From NCBI GenBank assembly GCA_021464415.1, contig CM038468.1, positions 186,001 to 250,000 of the forward strand: 64,000 nt of DNA, read 5' to 3'. The translations under genes and the position numbers were made by a program. Positions 11,823-22,665 of this stretch are shown here, in pieces; positions within the stretch are counted from its first letter, which is position 1, and each line of letters opens with the position of its first letter. The notes under the pieces are model-generated. The model ran no database searches. It was not told the origin of the DNA and saw only the letters and a list, made by a program, of their open reading frames with translations. Source of the stretch: Lonicera japonica (taxonomy: Eukaryota > Streptophyta > Magnoliopsida > Dipsacales > Caprifoliaceae).

Positions 11823-13313
11823 TAGGGGTGTTTTCGGTTTCGACAGGGGTAGAGAATAGGGTACCCCAAACCCTCCCCAAATTTCATAGTTCGGTTTCGG
11901 CTCGGTTCGATTCGATTTGGTTTTGGTTTTCATACATATGGAACCCAAACCCTCCCCAAATTATTCAGTTTCGGTCTAGTTCGATCTTATTCGGGGTTTT
12001 TTATGTTGCTAAATCTTTCGTTAGTTCCCTTGGTTCTTCTAAAAATGGTTCATCAATAATCTATCAATCTCTGTTCCTAAGTCCCCTTTCTCTTTCTTTA
12101 GAAAATGGTTGTCCAATAACCACTTGTCCATCATAGTCAGAGAGTTGTGATTTGGAACCCAAAATGGTTGTTCAATTTATTTTAGTCAATGGTCACAATG
12201 TCACAATTTTAACATCCTAGAAAAGATAGTGCTGACTCTTAATACAAGTATAGTATAGACAATTTCTTTTTAAAATTATTCTAGCTTTCTTTTGGCCATT
12301 AATCCATAAGCTCTAATCGGTGTATAAATGCTATAACAACATCATGGACATTACAACCCAATTAGCCAACAGTCCGTTAATGTATTAGCTTTGGTCGACA
12401 TATAAACGCTACAACACACCAGAAAAACAACAAACACAAACTAAAATCATATGAAAATGGTTTTCTTGTTCAAGACTAAGGGAAGTAAGATTAATACTGG
12501 TGGTAAATTTTTAAAAATTAAGAGAGTTATTTTAATTAATATGCATATATTTACAATGGACCTTGTCTCGTGCTTTCAGTAACCTTAGGGTTCAACCCAA
12601 ATCACAGACATATATATATACAAAGACTATTGGTAATGAAGAAGCCGTAACAATAGATACTGTTAAAACATCATATATACACATACATATATATATATAT
12701 ACAAGGGCTGTTGATTTTAGGAATTGAAAAATGAAATCATTGGCTCCGATTGATTTACACACATACGTATATGTAATCTAACACTGTTTGATGGAAGAAA
12801 TACTTCAACCTAGTTAAGGAAACTATAGAAAAATCAATCGGATATGAGTAGTATAGTAATATATATATATATCTGCAATAGTAAGTATATCTAGAGAAAA
12901 AATAAAAACCTAACGGCTAACGCTGAGGTTCGAAGGGTGTGCATTGGAAATGGCGAAGGCCGGAAAGAGAGACGCTGCTTGAGAGAGAGTGATTATAGAA
13001 AGAGGATACGCTGCTTGGGAGTGGGGAGGGACGGAGGGACGGAGGGTCTGCGGCGGAAAAGTGAGAAGAAAGGTTTTTTTTTGACCTTTTGTCAAGTTTA
13101 AGCATGGTACCATTTGCTGAGTGCCTAAGCCAGCCATTTTTTTTTAAGTTTCGGGGATTTTGGTCCAAATCGGTTTACCCGAAAATTGAACCGACCCGAC
13201 CCGAATCATTCAGTTTCAGTTTTTGATTTCGGTTTTGATTTTTTTTGGATTCGGATTATAACGGATCGGTTCGGTTCAATCGTTCGGTTTTCGGATTTCT
13301 GACAACACTCTTA
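11823..13313. mobile_element. Non-autonomous hAT transposon, 1491 bp
   Basis: An 8-base target-site duplication ATGGGCTT lies at 11815-11822 and 13314-13321. Ends are TAGGGGTGTTTTC and, inverted, TAAGAGTGTTGTC: imperfect terminal repeats of hAT type. Both subterminal regions carry many GGTTTCGG / CGGTTCGG motifs in inverted orientation (11830-11990 and 13150-13295), typical of multiple transposase-binding sites. No transposase is visible. The interior is AT-rich with TA microsatellites near 12680 and 12860. Confidence 0.85.
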
Positions 13314-13361
13314 ATGGGCTTGGCCCAATTTGAGGCTTGAAATTGATCAAAAATAAATTGC

Positions 13362-13430
13362 AACACGTGAGATTTGAACCCAAGACCATAAGGGTAGAAC
13401 TTGTCACGCTAACCACCTACGCTAGGATCT
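13362..13430 (-). repeat. tRNA-like (pol III A and B box) fragment
   Basis: On the minus strand TAGCGTAGGTGG resembles an A box and GGGTTCAAATCTC a B box, about 35 bases apart as in tRNAs. The acceptor stem does not pair convincingly, so I take it as a tRNA-derived (SINE-like) scrap in the Athila-type LTR rather than a working tRNA gene. Confidence 0.3.
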
Positions 13431-14041
13431 CATTCAAAAAAATTTTGCACCTTCAATTATTTTATTCATTCGCGTAGGAATCTGCTTCTCCAATATACTG
13501 TTCGTATTTCGGCCATAACTTTGCGTTCCGAACTTCGATTGACTCAAGGTTTTCTCCTATCCATAGCTAACTCAGAACTCTACAACTTTTGTATGTGGAC
13601 TTTTCTTCAAATTCTGCACGGATAAATACCAGAATTGGATGGAATAGAGGCGTTGCGCTTGGTGGATCTCTTCTTCATCCGAAAATTTTCCGAATTGATT
13701 CAAATGAATTTTTCTTCGCTTGGGATGATTTATCGGCTTCTCTTAGTCTCTTCCATCCAGTACTTTCATGCTTGAGCTTGGGAATTACTTCTGGTTTACT
13801 TCTTGGACTCAATTTAGCTCCGAATTTGATTGGCAATGACTAATTTCAGGAGAATTTGCTTCTAAATTCATTCTTGTTTATTTTTAACCTGGAGATCGGA
13901 TAAAATGCACTAGAAACAAACATATTATCATATTACATGATTAAAACTCAATTCTTTACAATTCAGGATAATTAGACTCAATTTCATGCATATTAAACCA
14001 TCTAAATATGTATAAAAATGCAATATTTTCACATAATCACA

Positions 14042-16134
14042 TCCCCCAACTAACGTATTACTAGTCCCTAGAAATGAAGTGATCTCTATTGTAAGCCAAT
14101 TACAAAAAAAACACGAAAAAGAAAGACAAAAAAAAAACATAATCCTAATCTTAAATAGTTGCATTAAGCGTATGCAATAAGCCTTTAAACCTCTAGGTCA
14201 CGCCTAGTAGGACGAGTTGTGTCTCGTGAGAGTTTTCAGTGAATATACCCACAAAATTCTCGATTGCAGTTTAAGCCTTGTCCCAAAGTTGCCTATCATG
14301 CATAGATTCTCTCTCAAATTGCTCAGCAAAGACTTAAACTGACTTAGTATTACATTAGCAAGAGATATACAAGAGAAATAACAATCTTAATGCATTCAAA
14401 ATACGACACAGCATAAAGATAAATCATAAATGTGCGTGTGTTGACAAATGCATTGACTTTCAACTCAAAACCAATCATAGATCCATACTCCATTCATGCT
14501 AAGCTTTGACTCAAACTCTTACTGGGCATACACTCAACAAATGAATCACTCTGAATCATGTGTATCTCTCTATATACGGGCTAGATGGAATACTTGTAAT
14601 CAAAATCAAATGTCTCACCTATTAAATGAAAAGACGCTGTAGATGAAAGAACATAAGTCTTTAGGAAAGATATTCAAGTTTTAAAAAGGCGAGAATACTT
14701 TTGTATACCTTCTCGTCATCCGAATCTCGAAACTAAGCCACTAAGGATCAAGTAGGACTTTGTTAGGTTGTAATGGGGCTGGGGGTAGTGGCTACGAAAC
14801 GAACGGGTCAATTGAGGATTCAAAAGACTCGTTTGTTTGTTTTTGTAATGCTCATTGGTTTTTCAGCTCTTTCTTTTACTTTGATAGATAACCACATAGT
14901 CATTCTATAGCATGCAACATTTAATTTTCATTTTCAATAAACATCATCATGCTTGCATATTCTTTTTTCAATGCAAACATTTCATTCTTTGCTTTTTCTC
15001 ATCTTTTTTTTTTTCAAATAAACATTATTCACTATGCCTCTAATTTTGAGCCTTTTGCGCAAACGAGCCAATGGATGTGGAATTTATGGCACTGGCTCGG
15101 GTTTAACTTTAGGTATAACAATAAAAACAAGGTTTCAGACTTCGAAAGGGCTACTACGGATAAAATGTAAGGACAGACCAAGGTTAGTGGCTAAAACAAA
15201 GAAGGCATATATCATTTCCTTAGCTTCTAGCTTCTAAATTCAGACAACTACAAGGCATTTTATGATTTAGCATCTCATGGACTTACCTTTATAAAACTAA
15301 ATTGAAATTGTAGTTTAAGAGACTCAATTGATTTGTAAAATGTGTTTCAGGAATCAGAGTTTGTGTATATAGCTCTCAGATATGAAAGAATGGCTTAAAA
15401 ACTCACGGCTATACAGTCTTCACTTTAATTTTGAACAGAGCATTTCACTAGTCAAGATTTATCAGTCTAATATCAAGCAATGCCAAAAAATGCACTGACA
15501 AATAGATTCAACTTAACATGCATTTTTTTGAATTACAAGAAGATTACGAAACTTCTCTAGTTAATAATACTACACCATATACTAAATCAATTCATGAATG
15601 CGTCGTCGCCCAATGAGAGAAAGCAAAAACAGAATTAGATGGGACGACTTAAACTTGCAATCTTATATTTTTTTTTGAAACTGAAAGAAAGAAAATAAAA
15701 ATAATGCAAAAAGACTATCTTAAGTTACTTGCATACAGGCTTTTCGAAAAAATTTGACCACAGGTCTCCCTCCCCCAACTAAAATCCAACATTGTCCCCA
15801 ATGTTACGAAACAAGCACAAAAGTATGGATGCAAGAGACTGAAATAAATGAATAAGAGAAAATATATACATGAGAGCGGTCTAATATCTCTAAAATCTGC
15901 ATGTTAGCAATAGCAAATCTACCAAAAACTAAAAATAAACAAAAAGAAAAAAAAAGAAGAAAAAGAAGAAAAATCCTAAACTAGTTACCTGACTTACTTG
16001 GTGCGTGCTATCTTTATTCCTTAAAAGTATTTGCAAAACTGATAGCTATGCAGAAATGGCTAATCACAAATATTATCATAACAATTCATAGCCAAAGGAA
16101 AAACAAAACTTACCTTTACTTTTCCATTCTTCCC
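14042..16134 (-). other. Long non-coding region of the Athila-type element
   Basis: This lies between the end of the open reading frame and the 3' LTR. At about 15770-15805, on the minus strand, there is a GGGACAATGTTGG block followed by TTTTAGTTGGGGGAGGG, a second PPT-like tract found downstream of pol in Athila elements. No env-like frame can be read. Confidence 0.55.
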
Positions 16135-17958
16135 CTAACTAAAGCTCTGCTTAGTGTCAAACAGTAATAATCGGAAGAGTTGTGGATCAACCCAATGAAT
16201 GATGGCCATCACACTAAAATCAAGAAGCTTAAGCATATAAAAGAGAACTTTTTGGACACAATGTATATCCAGGGGCAAATCCTTAGAAACCGCAACGATG
16301 AGGTCATGAAGGATAGGCAGGATAACGATATAACCTAGAACGACTAAGATCACAACACTTCTCTACACTTAGGTCTGGCTTTAGATCAGAAGAAGTGAGA
16401 GAGAAAACCACATTATGGTTGTGATGTATCTTTTCAGAATGACCCACAAGCACTGAGAAGAACTTGAGTGAAGAGCGTGGATCACTAGGTGAAATGTTAT
16501 CATGGAACAAAACATCAACACACTTCTCATTCAACAAGCATTGATTTAAAGAGAAAGAATCGTCCAGTTCTAATTGCTTAGCAATGATCTTTAGCTCGGA
16601 CCTTACATGGAGAAATCGATTAATCTGGGCCTTCAAATCATTATCATTCTCGAAATTCAAGGAATTAAGAAAAGAACTAGATTTCTGCTGAAGTTCAAGT
16701 TCATCTAAAGTGGGCACAAATTGGTCAAACTATTTAGTAAAAGGATCATACGATGGCATGAATGGAAGTGAATTTACGAAAAATTCTTCCTCGATACTCG
16801 TTTGATCAAAATCAAGATCTAAGAGGCTGATAAGATTTATCTCTTGAATTTTCGCATCTCTGTCACCGCAATCTTGATCAAACTTCTTAGGAATGGAGAA
16901 AATATTGAGTTCAAGTTTCAAGTTCCCAAAAGTCAGTTGCATCATACCATTCTTACAATTGACGAGGGCATTTGCAGTAGTTAATTGAATTTGAGTAAAA
17001 ATATTAGTCATAGGCTGAGTATCCAAAACAACAAAATCGACCGGATAGACGAAATTGTCAACCTTAACTAATATATCCTCAATCACTCCTTTAGGCACCT
17101 TGATAGAGCGGTCAGCTAACTGAATTGTGATCTTGGTAGGTTTTAGCTCACCTAGATTCAATTGTTAGTATACTGATAAAGGGAAGTAAATTCACACTCG
17201 AACCTAAATCTAGCAAAGCATGCTCAATTCTTTGATCACCAATGACACAAGAAATGGTAGGACAACCAGGATTCTTGTATTTTGCAAGCATGTTATGTTG
17301 GATAACGGAACTCACTTGATTGGCCAGAAAAGCATTCTTCTGAACTGAAACTCTCATTTTCATAGTGCATAAGTCTTTGAGAAACTTAGCATATGATGGA
17401 ATTTGCTTGATAGCATCTAACAAAGGGATGTTTATCTTGACTTGTTTGAATGTTTCCATAATCTCTTGGTTCATATCTTCCTTTTGAGGTTTCTCCAACC
17501 TTTGAGGATAAGGAGCAGGAATTTGAGATTTTGGCATAGCCTCGAACTCATTGTTTTCAGGAATATCATCACTAGAATTTGGAATGAAAGGACTTTCCTT
17601 AGGTTCTGAAGAAGACACTAGAATATCATTTTGAATGAGTTTTCCACTACGAAGAGTGGTGATGGTTCTAGCTTCTTCGAAATCAATAAAAGATGGAGTG
17701 GGATTGCAATCTATGAAAAGTTGCTCAATGGGTTTGGCTTCAGACTGCACATGGAACATTCTCTCTTCTCGAACCTCGTTGTGGGTAGCAAGTCTATCAA
17801 TGGAGCTCTTCAATTGACTCATCACTTGCAACATTTGCAAAAACATGTCATGCATCACTTTTTCTTGACCTTTCGATTATTAAGGCACATCAAGTCTAGG
17901 ATCAGAATAAGGTGGCGATGATGAAGGATTGATTGGTAATTGCTGAAAAATTTGGCTG
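16135..17958 (-). pseudogene. Athila-type gag-protease pseudogene with unknown C-terminal part
   Basis: The first readable block (17858-17148) ends in the Athila gag/protease region with GCPTISCVIGDQRIEHALLD, then LGSSVNLLP in place of the usual LDLGASVNLLP protease motif. A frame change and a TAA near 17165 interrupt it. The next block (17161-16730) continues with LGELKPTKITIQLADRSIKV and YPVDFVVLDT. One in-frame stop at 16730 separates it from a further 137 codons (16717-16304) of no recognisable domain (KSSSFLNSLNFENDNDLKAQ). Where an autonomous Athila would enter reverse transcriptase, this element runs into that unknown segment and then non-coding DNA. The product cannot be made intact. 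Confidence 0.75.
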
Positions 17959-18003
17959 AGAAGGAGGAATAGAGTGAATGATGAAATTGCGATTGGGATA
18001 CAA

Positions 18004-18103
18004 NNNNNNNNNNNNNNNNNNNNNNNNNNNNNNNNNNNNNNNNNNNNNNNNNNNNNNNNNNNNNNNNNNNNNNNNNNNNNNNNNNNNNNNNNNNNNNNNN
18101 NNN
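18004..18103. other. Assembly gap (100 N)
   Basis: Exactly 100 N, the conventional placeholder for a gap of unknown length. It separates the 5' part of the Athila-type element from the internal region of SIRE copy 2, so both 5' LTRs and the junction are unseen. Confidence 1.
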
Positions 18104-19135
18104 ATTTAATGGTAAAAATTATAGCTTTGGAAAAAATAGAATGATATTTTTTTTACAATCTAGTGATTTTGACAATGGAGAGTTGTAGTTGAAGGACCCT
18201 ATGAAATTACAAAAAGGATGATAGTGGAAAAATTGTTCCTAAGAAAATGTCCGAGTATGATGAAAATGATATTAAGAAAATTCAATATTGCTAAAGCCTT
18301 AATGCTTTAAATTGTGCATTAAGTATGGATGAATATAACAAAATTTCTAGTTGCAAAACGGCTAAAGAAATTTGGGATAAACTTGAGGTTACCTACGAAG
18401 GAACCACTCAAGTTAAAGACGATAACATAAATATGCTTGTTCATGATTATGAATTATTTAAAATGGAGCCTAATGAATCTCTTGCTTCCATGTATAGTAC
18501 ATTTTCTATTATTACTAATGATTTAGATCTTCTTGGAAAGGTTTATTCTAATGAAGATAAAATAAGAAAAATTCTTAGGATTCTTCCAAAGAAATGCGCG
18601 ACCGAAAGTGACGGCGATTCAAGAAGCAAAGAATCTCAAAACACTTAGCATGGACGAGCTTTTGGGTTCACTTAAAACCCATGAGAAGGAATTGGCGAGA
18701 GAAGAAGAAAGTGATTCAAAAGCCAAAAAGTCACTAGCTCTCAAAGCAACTCAACTAGAAGATGATGAGGAGTTGATGGTAGGAGATGAGGATATGGCTC
18801 TCCTTTCTAGAAAATTCATAAAATTTCTAGCTAAGAAGAAGAAGTTTCAAGGAAAAGGAAATAACTTTGATTCATCATCAAGAAGGAACAATGATCGATC
18901 TATTCAACCAAGAGTTGAAAATGAGGAAGAAAAGAAATGCTTCCATTGCCATGAACCGGGACATTTCAAAACAAATTGTCCAGTTAGAAGGAAAGAAAGA
19001 AGAGATAAAAGAGACAAAGCATTCAAACAAGTGAGACATGCACTTAAAGGCACTTGGAGTGATTCCGAAGAAGGTGAATCCAATGGCGATTCTAGCGACG
19101 AAGAAACGGCAAATCTTTGCCTTATGGCAAGAGAC
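18104..19135 (+). pseudogene. SIRE copy 2 gag
   Basis: The text begins FNGKNYSFGKNRM right after the gap. A clean block at 18325-18600 carries KISSCKTAKEIWDKLEVTYE and MEPNESLASMYSTFS. A frame change near 18600 (after RILPKK) moves reading to the frame that begins TAIQEAKNLKTLSMDELLGS. The zinc knuckle CFHCHEPGHFKTNC (CX2CX4HX4C) is intact at about 18937-18980, followed by a basic stretch and an acidic linker. Gag would coat the RNA; the upstream frame change prevents a full-length product. Confidence 0.85.
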
Positions 19136-20980
19136 AATGAGGTGTGCTTGAAAGCCAAAGGTAGCAAAACCAAGTGGTTCTTGGATAGTGGTTGCTCAAA
19201 GCACATGATGGGAGACAAGAACAACTTCTTAAGTCTTATTCCCAAGAAAGGAGGAAATGTGACTTTCGGGGACAACGCCAAGGGCAAAATCATTGGTATA
19301 GGTAAGGTTGGTAATAAATCTTCTTATATTGATAATGTTTTATTTGTTGACGGTTTAAAACATAACTTGCTAAGTATTAGTCAATTGTGTGATAAAGGTT
19401 ATGAAGTTATTTTTAAATCCGAATGTTGCATTGTTAAAAATATTAGTGATAATTCTATTTTGTTTGTTGCTTATAGATCAAATAACGTATATACTCTTGA
19501 ACTTGATGATTTATCTCAACAAGATGTTAAATGTTTATCTGTATTAAATGATGCTTCTTGGTTATGGCATAGAAGATTAGGTCATGCTAATATGGATTTA
19601 ATTAATAAATTATCTAAAAAGGAATTAGTTAAAGGATTGCCTAAAACTAAATTTGCTAAAGATAGAATTTGTGATGCATGTCAACTTGGTAAAAACACAA
19701 GTCTTCTTTTAAATCTAAGAAAGATATTACTACTACTAGACCACTTGATATGTTACATTTAGATTTATTTGGACCTAATTCGGTTGCTAGTTTAGGTGGT
19801 AAATTATATGCCTTTGTGATTGTTGATGATTTTTCTAGATTTACTTGGGTATTCTTTCTTGCACATAAAAGTGAAACACCTCATGTATTTGCTAAATTTT
19901 GTAGAAAAGTTCAAAATGAAAAAGGTGTTTCTATTATACATGTTAGAAGTGATAGAGGTAGAGAATTTGATAATATTGATATTGAAAATTTTTGTGATGA
20001 GCATGGTATGATCATAACTTTTCGGCACCTAGAACTCCTCAACAAAATGGTGTGGTTGAAAGGAAAAATAGATCTCTTCAAGAGATGTCTAGAACCATGT
20101 TGCATGAATATTCTTTACCGGAATATTTCTGGGCGGAAGCCGTTAACACCGCATGCTATGTAACTAATCGCGTTATTATTCGTAAAAAGTTAAATAAGAC
20201 ACCTTATGAATTATGGAATGACAAGAAACCAAATATTGCATATTTTAAAGTTTTTGGTTGCAAATGTTTTATTTTGAATGATCGTGATCACTTGGGAAAA
20301 TTTGATGCTAAATCCGATGAAGGAATTTTTCTTGGGTATGCCACTAATAGTAAAGCATATAGAGTTTATAACAAGAAAAGTTTAGTAGTACAAGAATCTA
20401 TGCATGTTGTATTTGATGAGACAAATCCTTTCTCACCCATAGTACGTTCCGATGACGATGTTGAAATTATCCAAAAGGTTTCGGATATTAAAATTTATGA
20501 TACATCTAAGGAAGAAACTTCGAGTGCTCAAGCTCCTCCTAAGGAGTTAGAAAATACAACCAAGCAAAACTCGAATGATTTGCCTAGGAGTTGGAAATTT
20601 GTTGTCCAACCACCCTATTGATCAAATTCTTGGAGATCCATCTAGTAAGGTCATGACTAGATCATCCTTAAGAAATGTTTGCAATAATGTGGCATTTGTT
20701 TTCAATATGAGCCTAAAAATATAAATGAAGCCGAACAAGATGAATCTTGGATGATGGCTATGCAAGAAGAGCTCAATCATCGATTTGAGAGAAATAAAGT
20801 GTGAACAAGACACTTGTTCCCAAACCAAATGATCATACTAAACCATTATAGGCTAAAACTAAATGGGTATTTCGAAATAAAAAGGATGAAAATGGTGTTA
20901 TTGTTAGAAATAAAGCTAGACTTGTTGCCCAAGGATACAATCAAGAGGAGGGCATTGATTATGAAGAAACATATGCACCT
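19136..20980 (+). pseudogene. SIRE copy 2 protease, integrase and start of reverse transcriptase
   Basis: The aspartic protease motif WFLDSGCSKHM lies at about 19172-19205. The GAG-pre-integrase zinc region WLWHRRLGHANMDLINKL...CDACQLGK follows (19558-19695). A frame change near 19740 leads to the integrase core LHLDLFGP...FVIVDDFSRFTWVF...SDRGREFDN (19750-19975), then another near 20030, after which VERKNRSLQEMSRTMLHEY restores the core's last acidic residue (E in VERKN). The reverse transcriptase start (RNKARLVAQGYNQEEGIDYE, about 20908-20967) ends abruptly at EETYAP where the nested element sits. At least three frame changes and one stop mean no functional polyprotein. Confidence 0.85.
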
Positions 20981-21643
20981 TGATATGATCCGGTCTAGCT
21001 CCAATTTCTATTCAACCATGGTGGCTCGTGGCATTCTAAATGATGATCCATACCTGATGAATTACAAGGATAGAGCATGGAAATTCAAAAGGAATTCCAT
21101 AGAATTTCAAGACTCCTATATTATTTCCTTTAATTATTTAGGAGTTTATTTTAGTTGTCTTATTTTATTATTCAATTAGGAATTAGATTAGTAGTTTCCT
21201 TTTTGAATAAGTTTCCTTATTATTTATTATTAATTTTCTTATTATATTAGGATTATTCTAGAAGTTATTTTCCTTTTCTAAGTAGGAATTAGTTTCCTTT
21301 TTGAATTAGAATTAAGGCTTTGTTTACTCCTATTTAAAGGAGGCACATTATTGTTTTATGATTAAGCTTTGATGATTAATAATATTGAGAGTTTTCTCTT
21401 TGTGTTCTCTAAGAACATGTTGAACATGTTGAATTGATTAATTCAATTGTTCTTGACTTATCAATCAATTCTCCACCAATTGATTGTGGCGTCTTCGACT
21501 ATACCGAGGTTCGCGCTTCTTTAAGCGTTGGGTTGAGGTTTCCGCCTTCCATCTTTCGACGTATTCCAAGGTTCTTGCTACGTTTGTATCAAGGGTTGAG
21601 GATCCATTAGCCTGGCTAGAAAAGACGATCCGGGTTCGCGTCA
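20981..21643 (+). repeat. 5' LTR of the young non-autonomous element
   Basis: 663 bases, TG...CA ends. Contains a likely TATA-type CTATTTAAAGG near 21329-21339. The LTR tail carries CTATACCGAGGTTCGCGCTT and other text identical to the 3' copy. Confidence 0.95.
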
Positions 21644-21644
21644 T

Positions 21645-21656
21645 TGGTATCAGAGG
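21645..21656 (+). other. Primer binding site, initiator tRNA-Met
   Basis: TGGTATCAGAGG begins one base after the 5' LTR end and matches the complement of the plant initiator tRNA-Met 3' end. Confidence 0.9.
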
Positions 21657-22665
21657 AGACTTTTCTATCCAGGTTTTCTATCTTAGTTTCTTGTTCTTTC
21701 AATTTCTTAGTAGATTCTTGAAACCCTAGGCCTTCATTCTTGTTAATCTTATTTCAAAAAAATTGTGTTAGGGTTTATAGATTCTGAAAAAAAAAAAAAA
21801 AAAAAAATTATTCTGATGAACAGTAGCCGTGAATAGTAATCATGAACAGTGCGCATGAACAGTAACGATGAACAGTGCGCGTGAACAGTAATCGGTGAAC
21901 AGTGCGCGTGAACAGTAATTGATGAACAGTGATTTATGAAAAAAAAAAAAAAAAAAAAAGCAGAATTCTGGAAATTGCTTCAAAACCCCATGGAAAAAAA
22001 AAAAGTGTATAGGGTTTAGTTGTTTCAAATTGGAATACATCAAAGTTTGAATATTGAAACAAAAATCCTAGGTTGTTTATTCTTCGTCGAATAGCATTTT
22101 TAATTGCTGCGAATTTGTGCGCTATTGTTGAAATTGAGGATTCCCATTGAACCCTAGAAGAATCCTAATAATATTCAATCGTTTGGGGCTTATTGATCAT
22201 TGTTGCATCTTTATTATATTTGGGATTCTTATTTTTCTGCTTTGCTCCATATAAGTCTATTTTGGTTGAAAAATCTAGAAAGCCATAGGATATTTGATTT
22301 GCGTTAATTAAGGATTTGATTGGTGCTTCTCCTTTGGAAATCTACTTGCATTTATTCTAGCAATTCTAGAATTTCGTTTGGCTCATTAATATTGCTAGAA
22401 TTTGGTTTCTTTAGTCCTTGGTATTACCTTGTTGAACGCGTCCAATTTAATTGTGGGTGTGCAATTGATTGTTGAGAACTTGTGATATTCATATTATTCA
22501 ACTTGTTTTGGAGTTCCAAAGAGAAAAAAAAAATTGAGGTTTATCATCTTTGAGTGACAAACACGAGCGGTAAAAAAAATTAGAGTGACTCCTTTGAGCG
22601 AAACACGTAAGGGAGTGTTGTGAGAAATTTATTTTCTTTATACTAATCTTTGTTTTGCAGTGAGA
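21657..22665 (+). other. 5' leader with short tandem repeats and a candidate splice acceptor
   Basis: About 1 kb without coding potential. At 21817-21932 a degenerate GTGAACAGT(A/GCGC) unit is repeated about eight times, flanked by A-runs (21787-21807, 21939-21958). Immediately before the start codon, TTTGTTTTGCAG (ending 22660) is a good plant 3' splice site, so the leader may contain an intron. Confidence 0.55.

Larger units (their letters stand above)
10270..14041 (-). repeat. 3' LTR of the Athila-type element
   Basis: On the minus strand it follows the purine tract GTTGGGGGA, begins about TGTGATTATGTG (ends near 14041 on plus) and finishes near CACTTGGGTGTAATA (about 10270). The end block, with AAGTGCATGTGG, CAAGTAATAAAT and GGTCGATCCACGGGGA in plus orientation, is the usual Athila LTR text. 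The LTR is about 2.27 kb after subtracting the 1491-base hAT insertion and its 8-base duplication. Confidence 0.65.
10270..18003 (-). mobile_element. Non-autonomous Athila-type Gypsy element, 5' end lost in gap
   Basis: On the minus strand the order is gag-protease (17958 to about 16300), an unknown tail (to 16135), a long non-coding region, a PPT and a 3' LTR (14041-10270). The gag text (FKQVKINIPLLDAIKQIPSY) and protease text (LGELKPTKITIQLADRSIKV) are characteristic of Athila. Reverse transcriptase, RNase H and integrase are absent, so mobility would need helper proteins. The 5' LTR and N-terminal gag lie in or beyond the assembly gap at 18004. Confidence 0.75.

Noticed and set aside
13362..13430. 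Functional tRNA gene
   Set aside because: A and B box-like text exists, but I could not form a good acceptor stem and it is embedded in an LTR.
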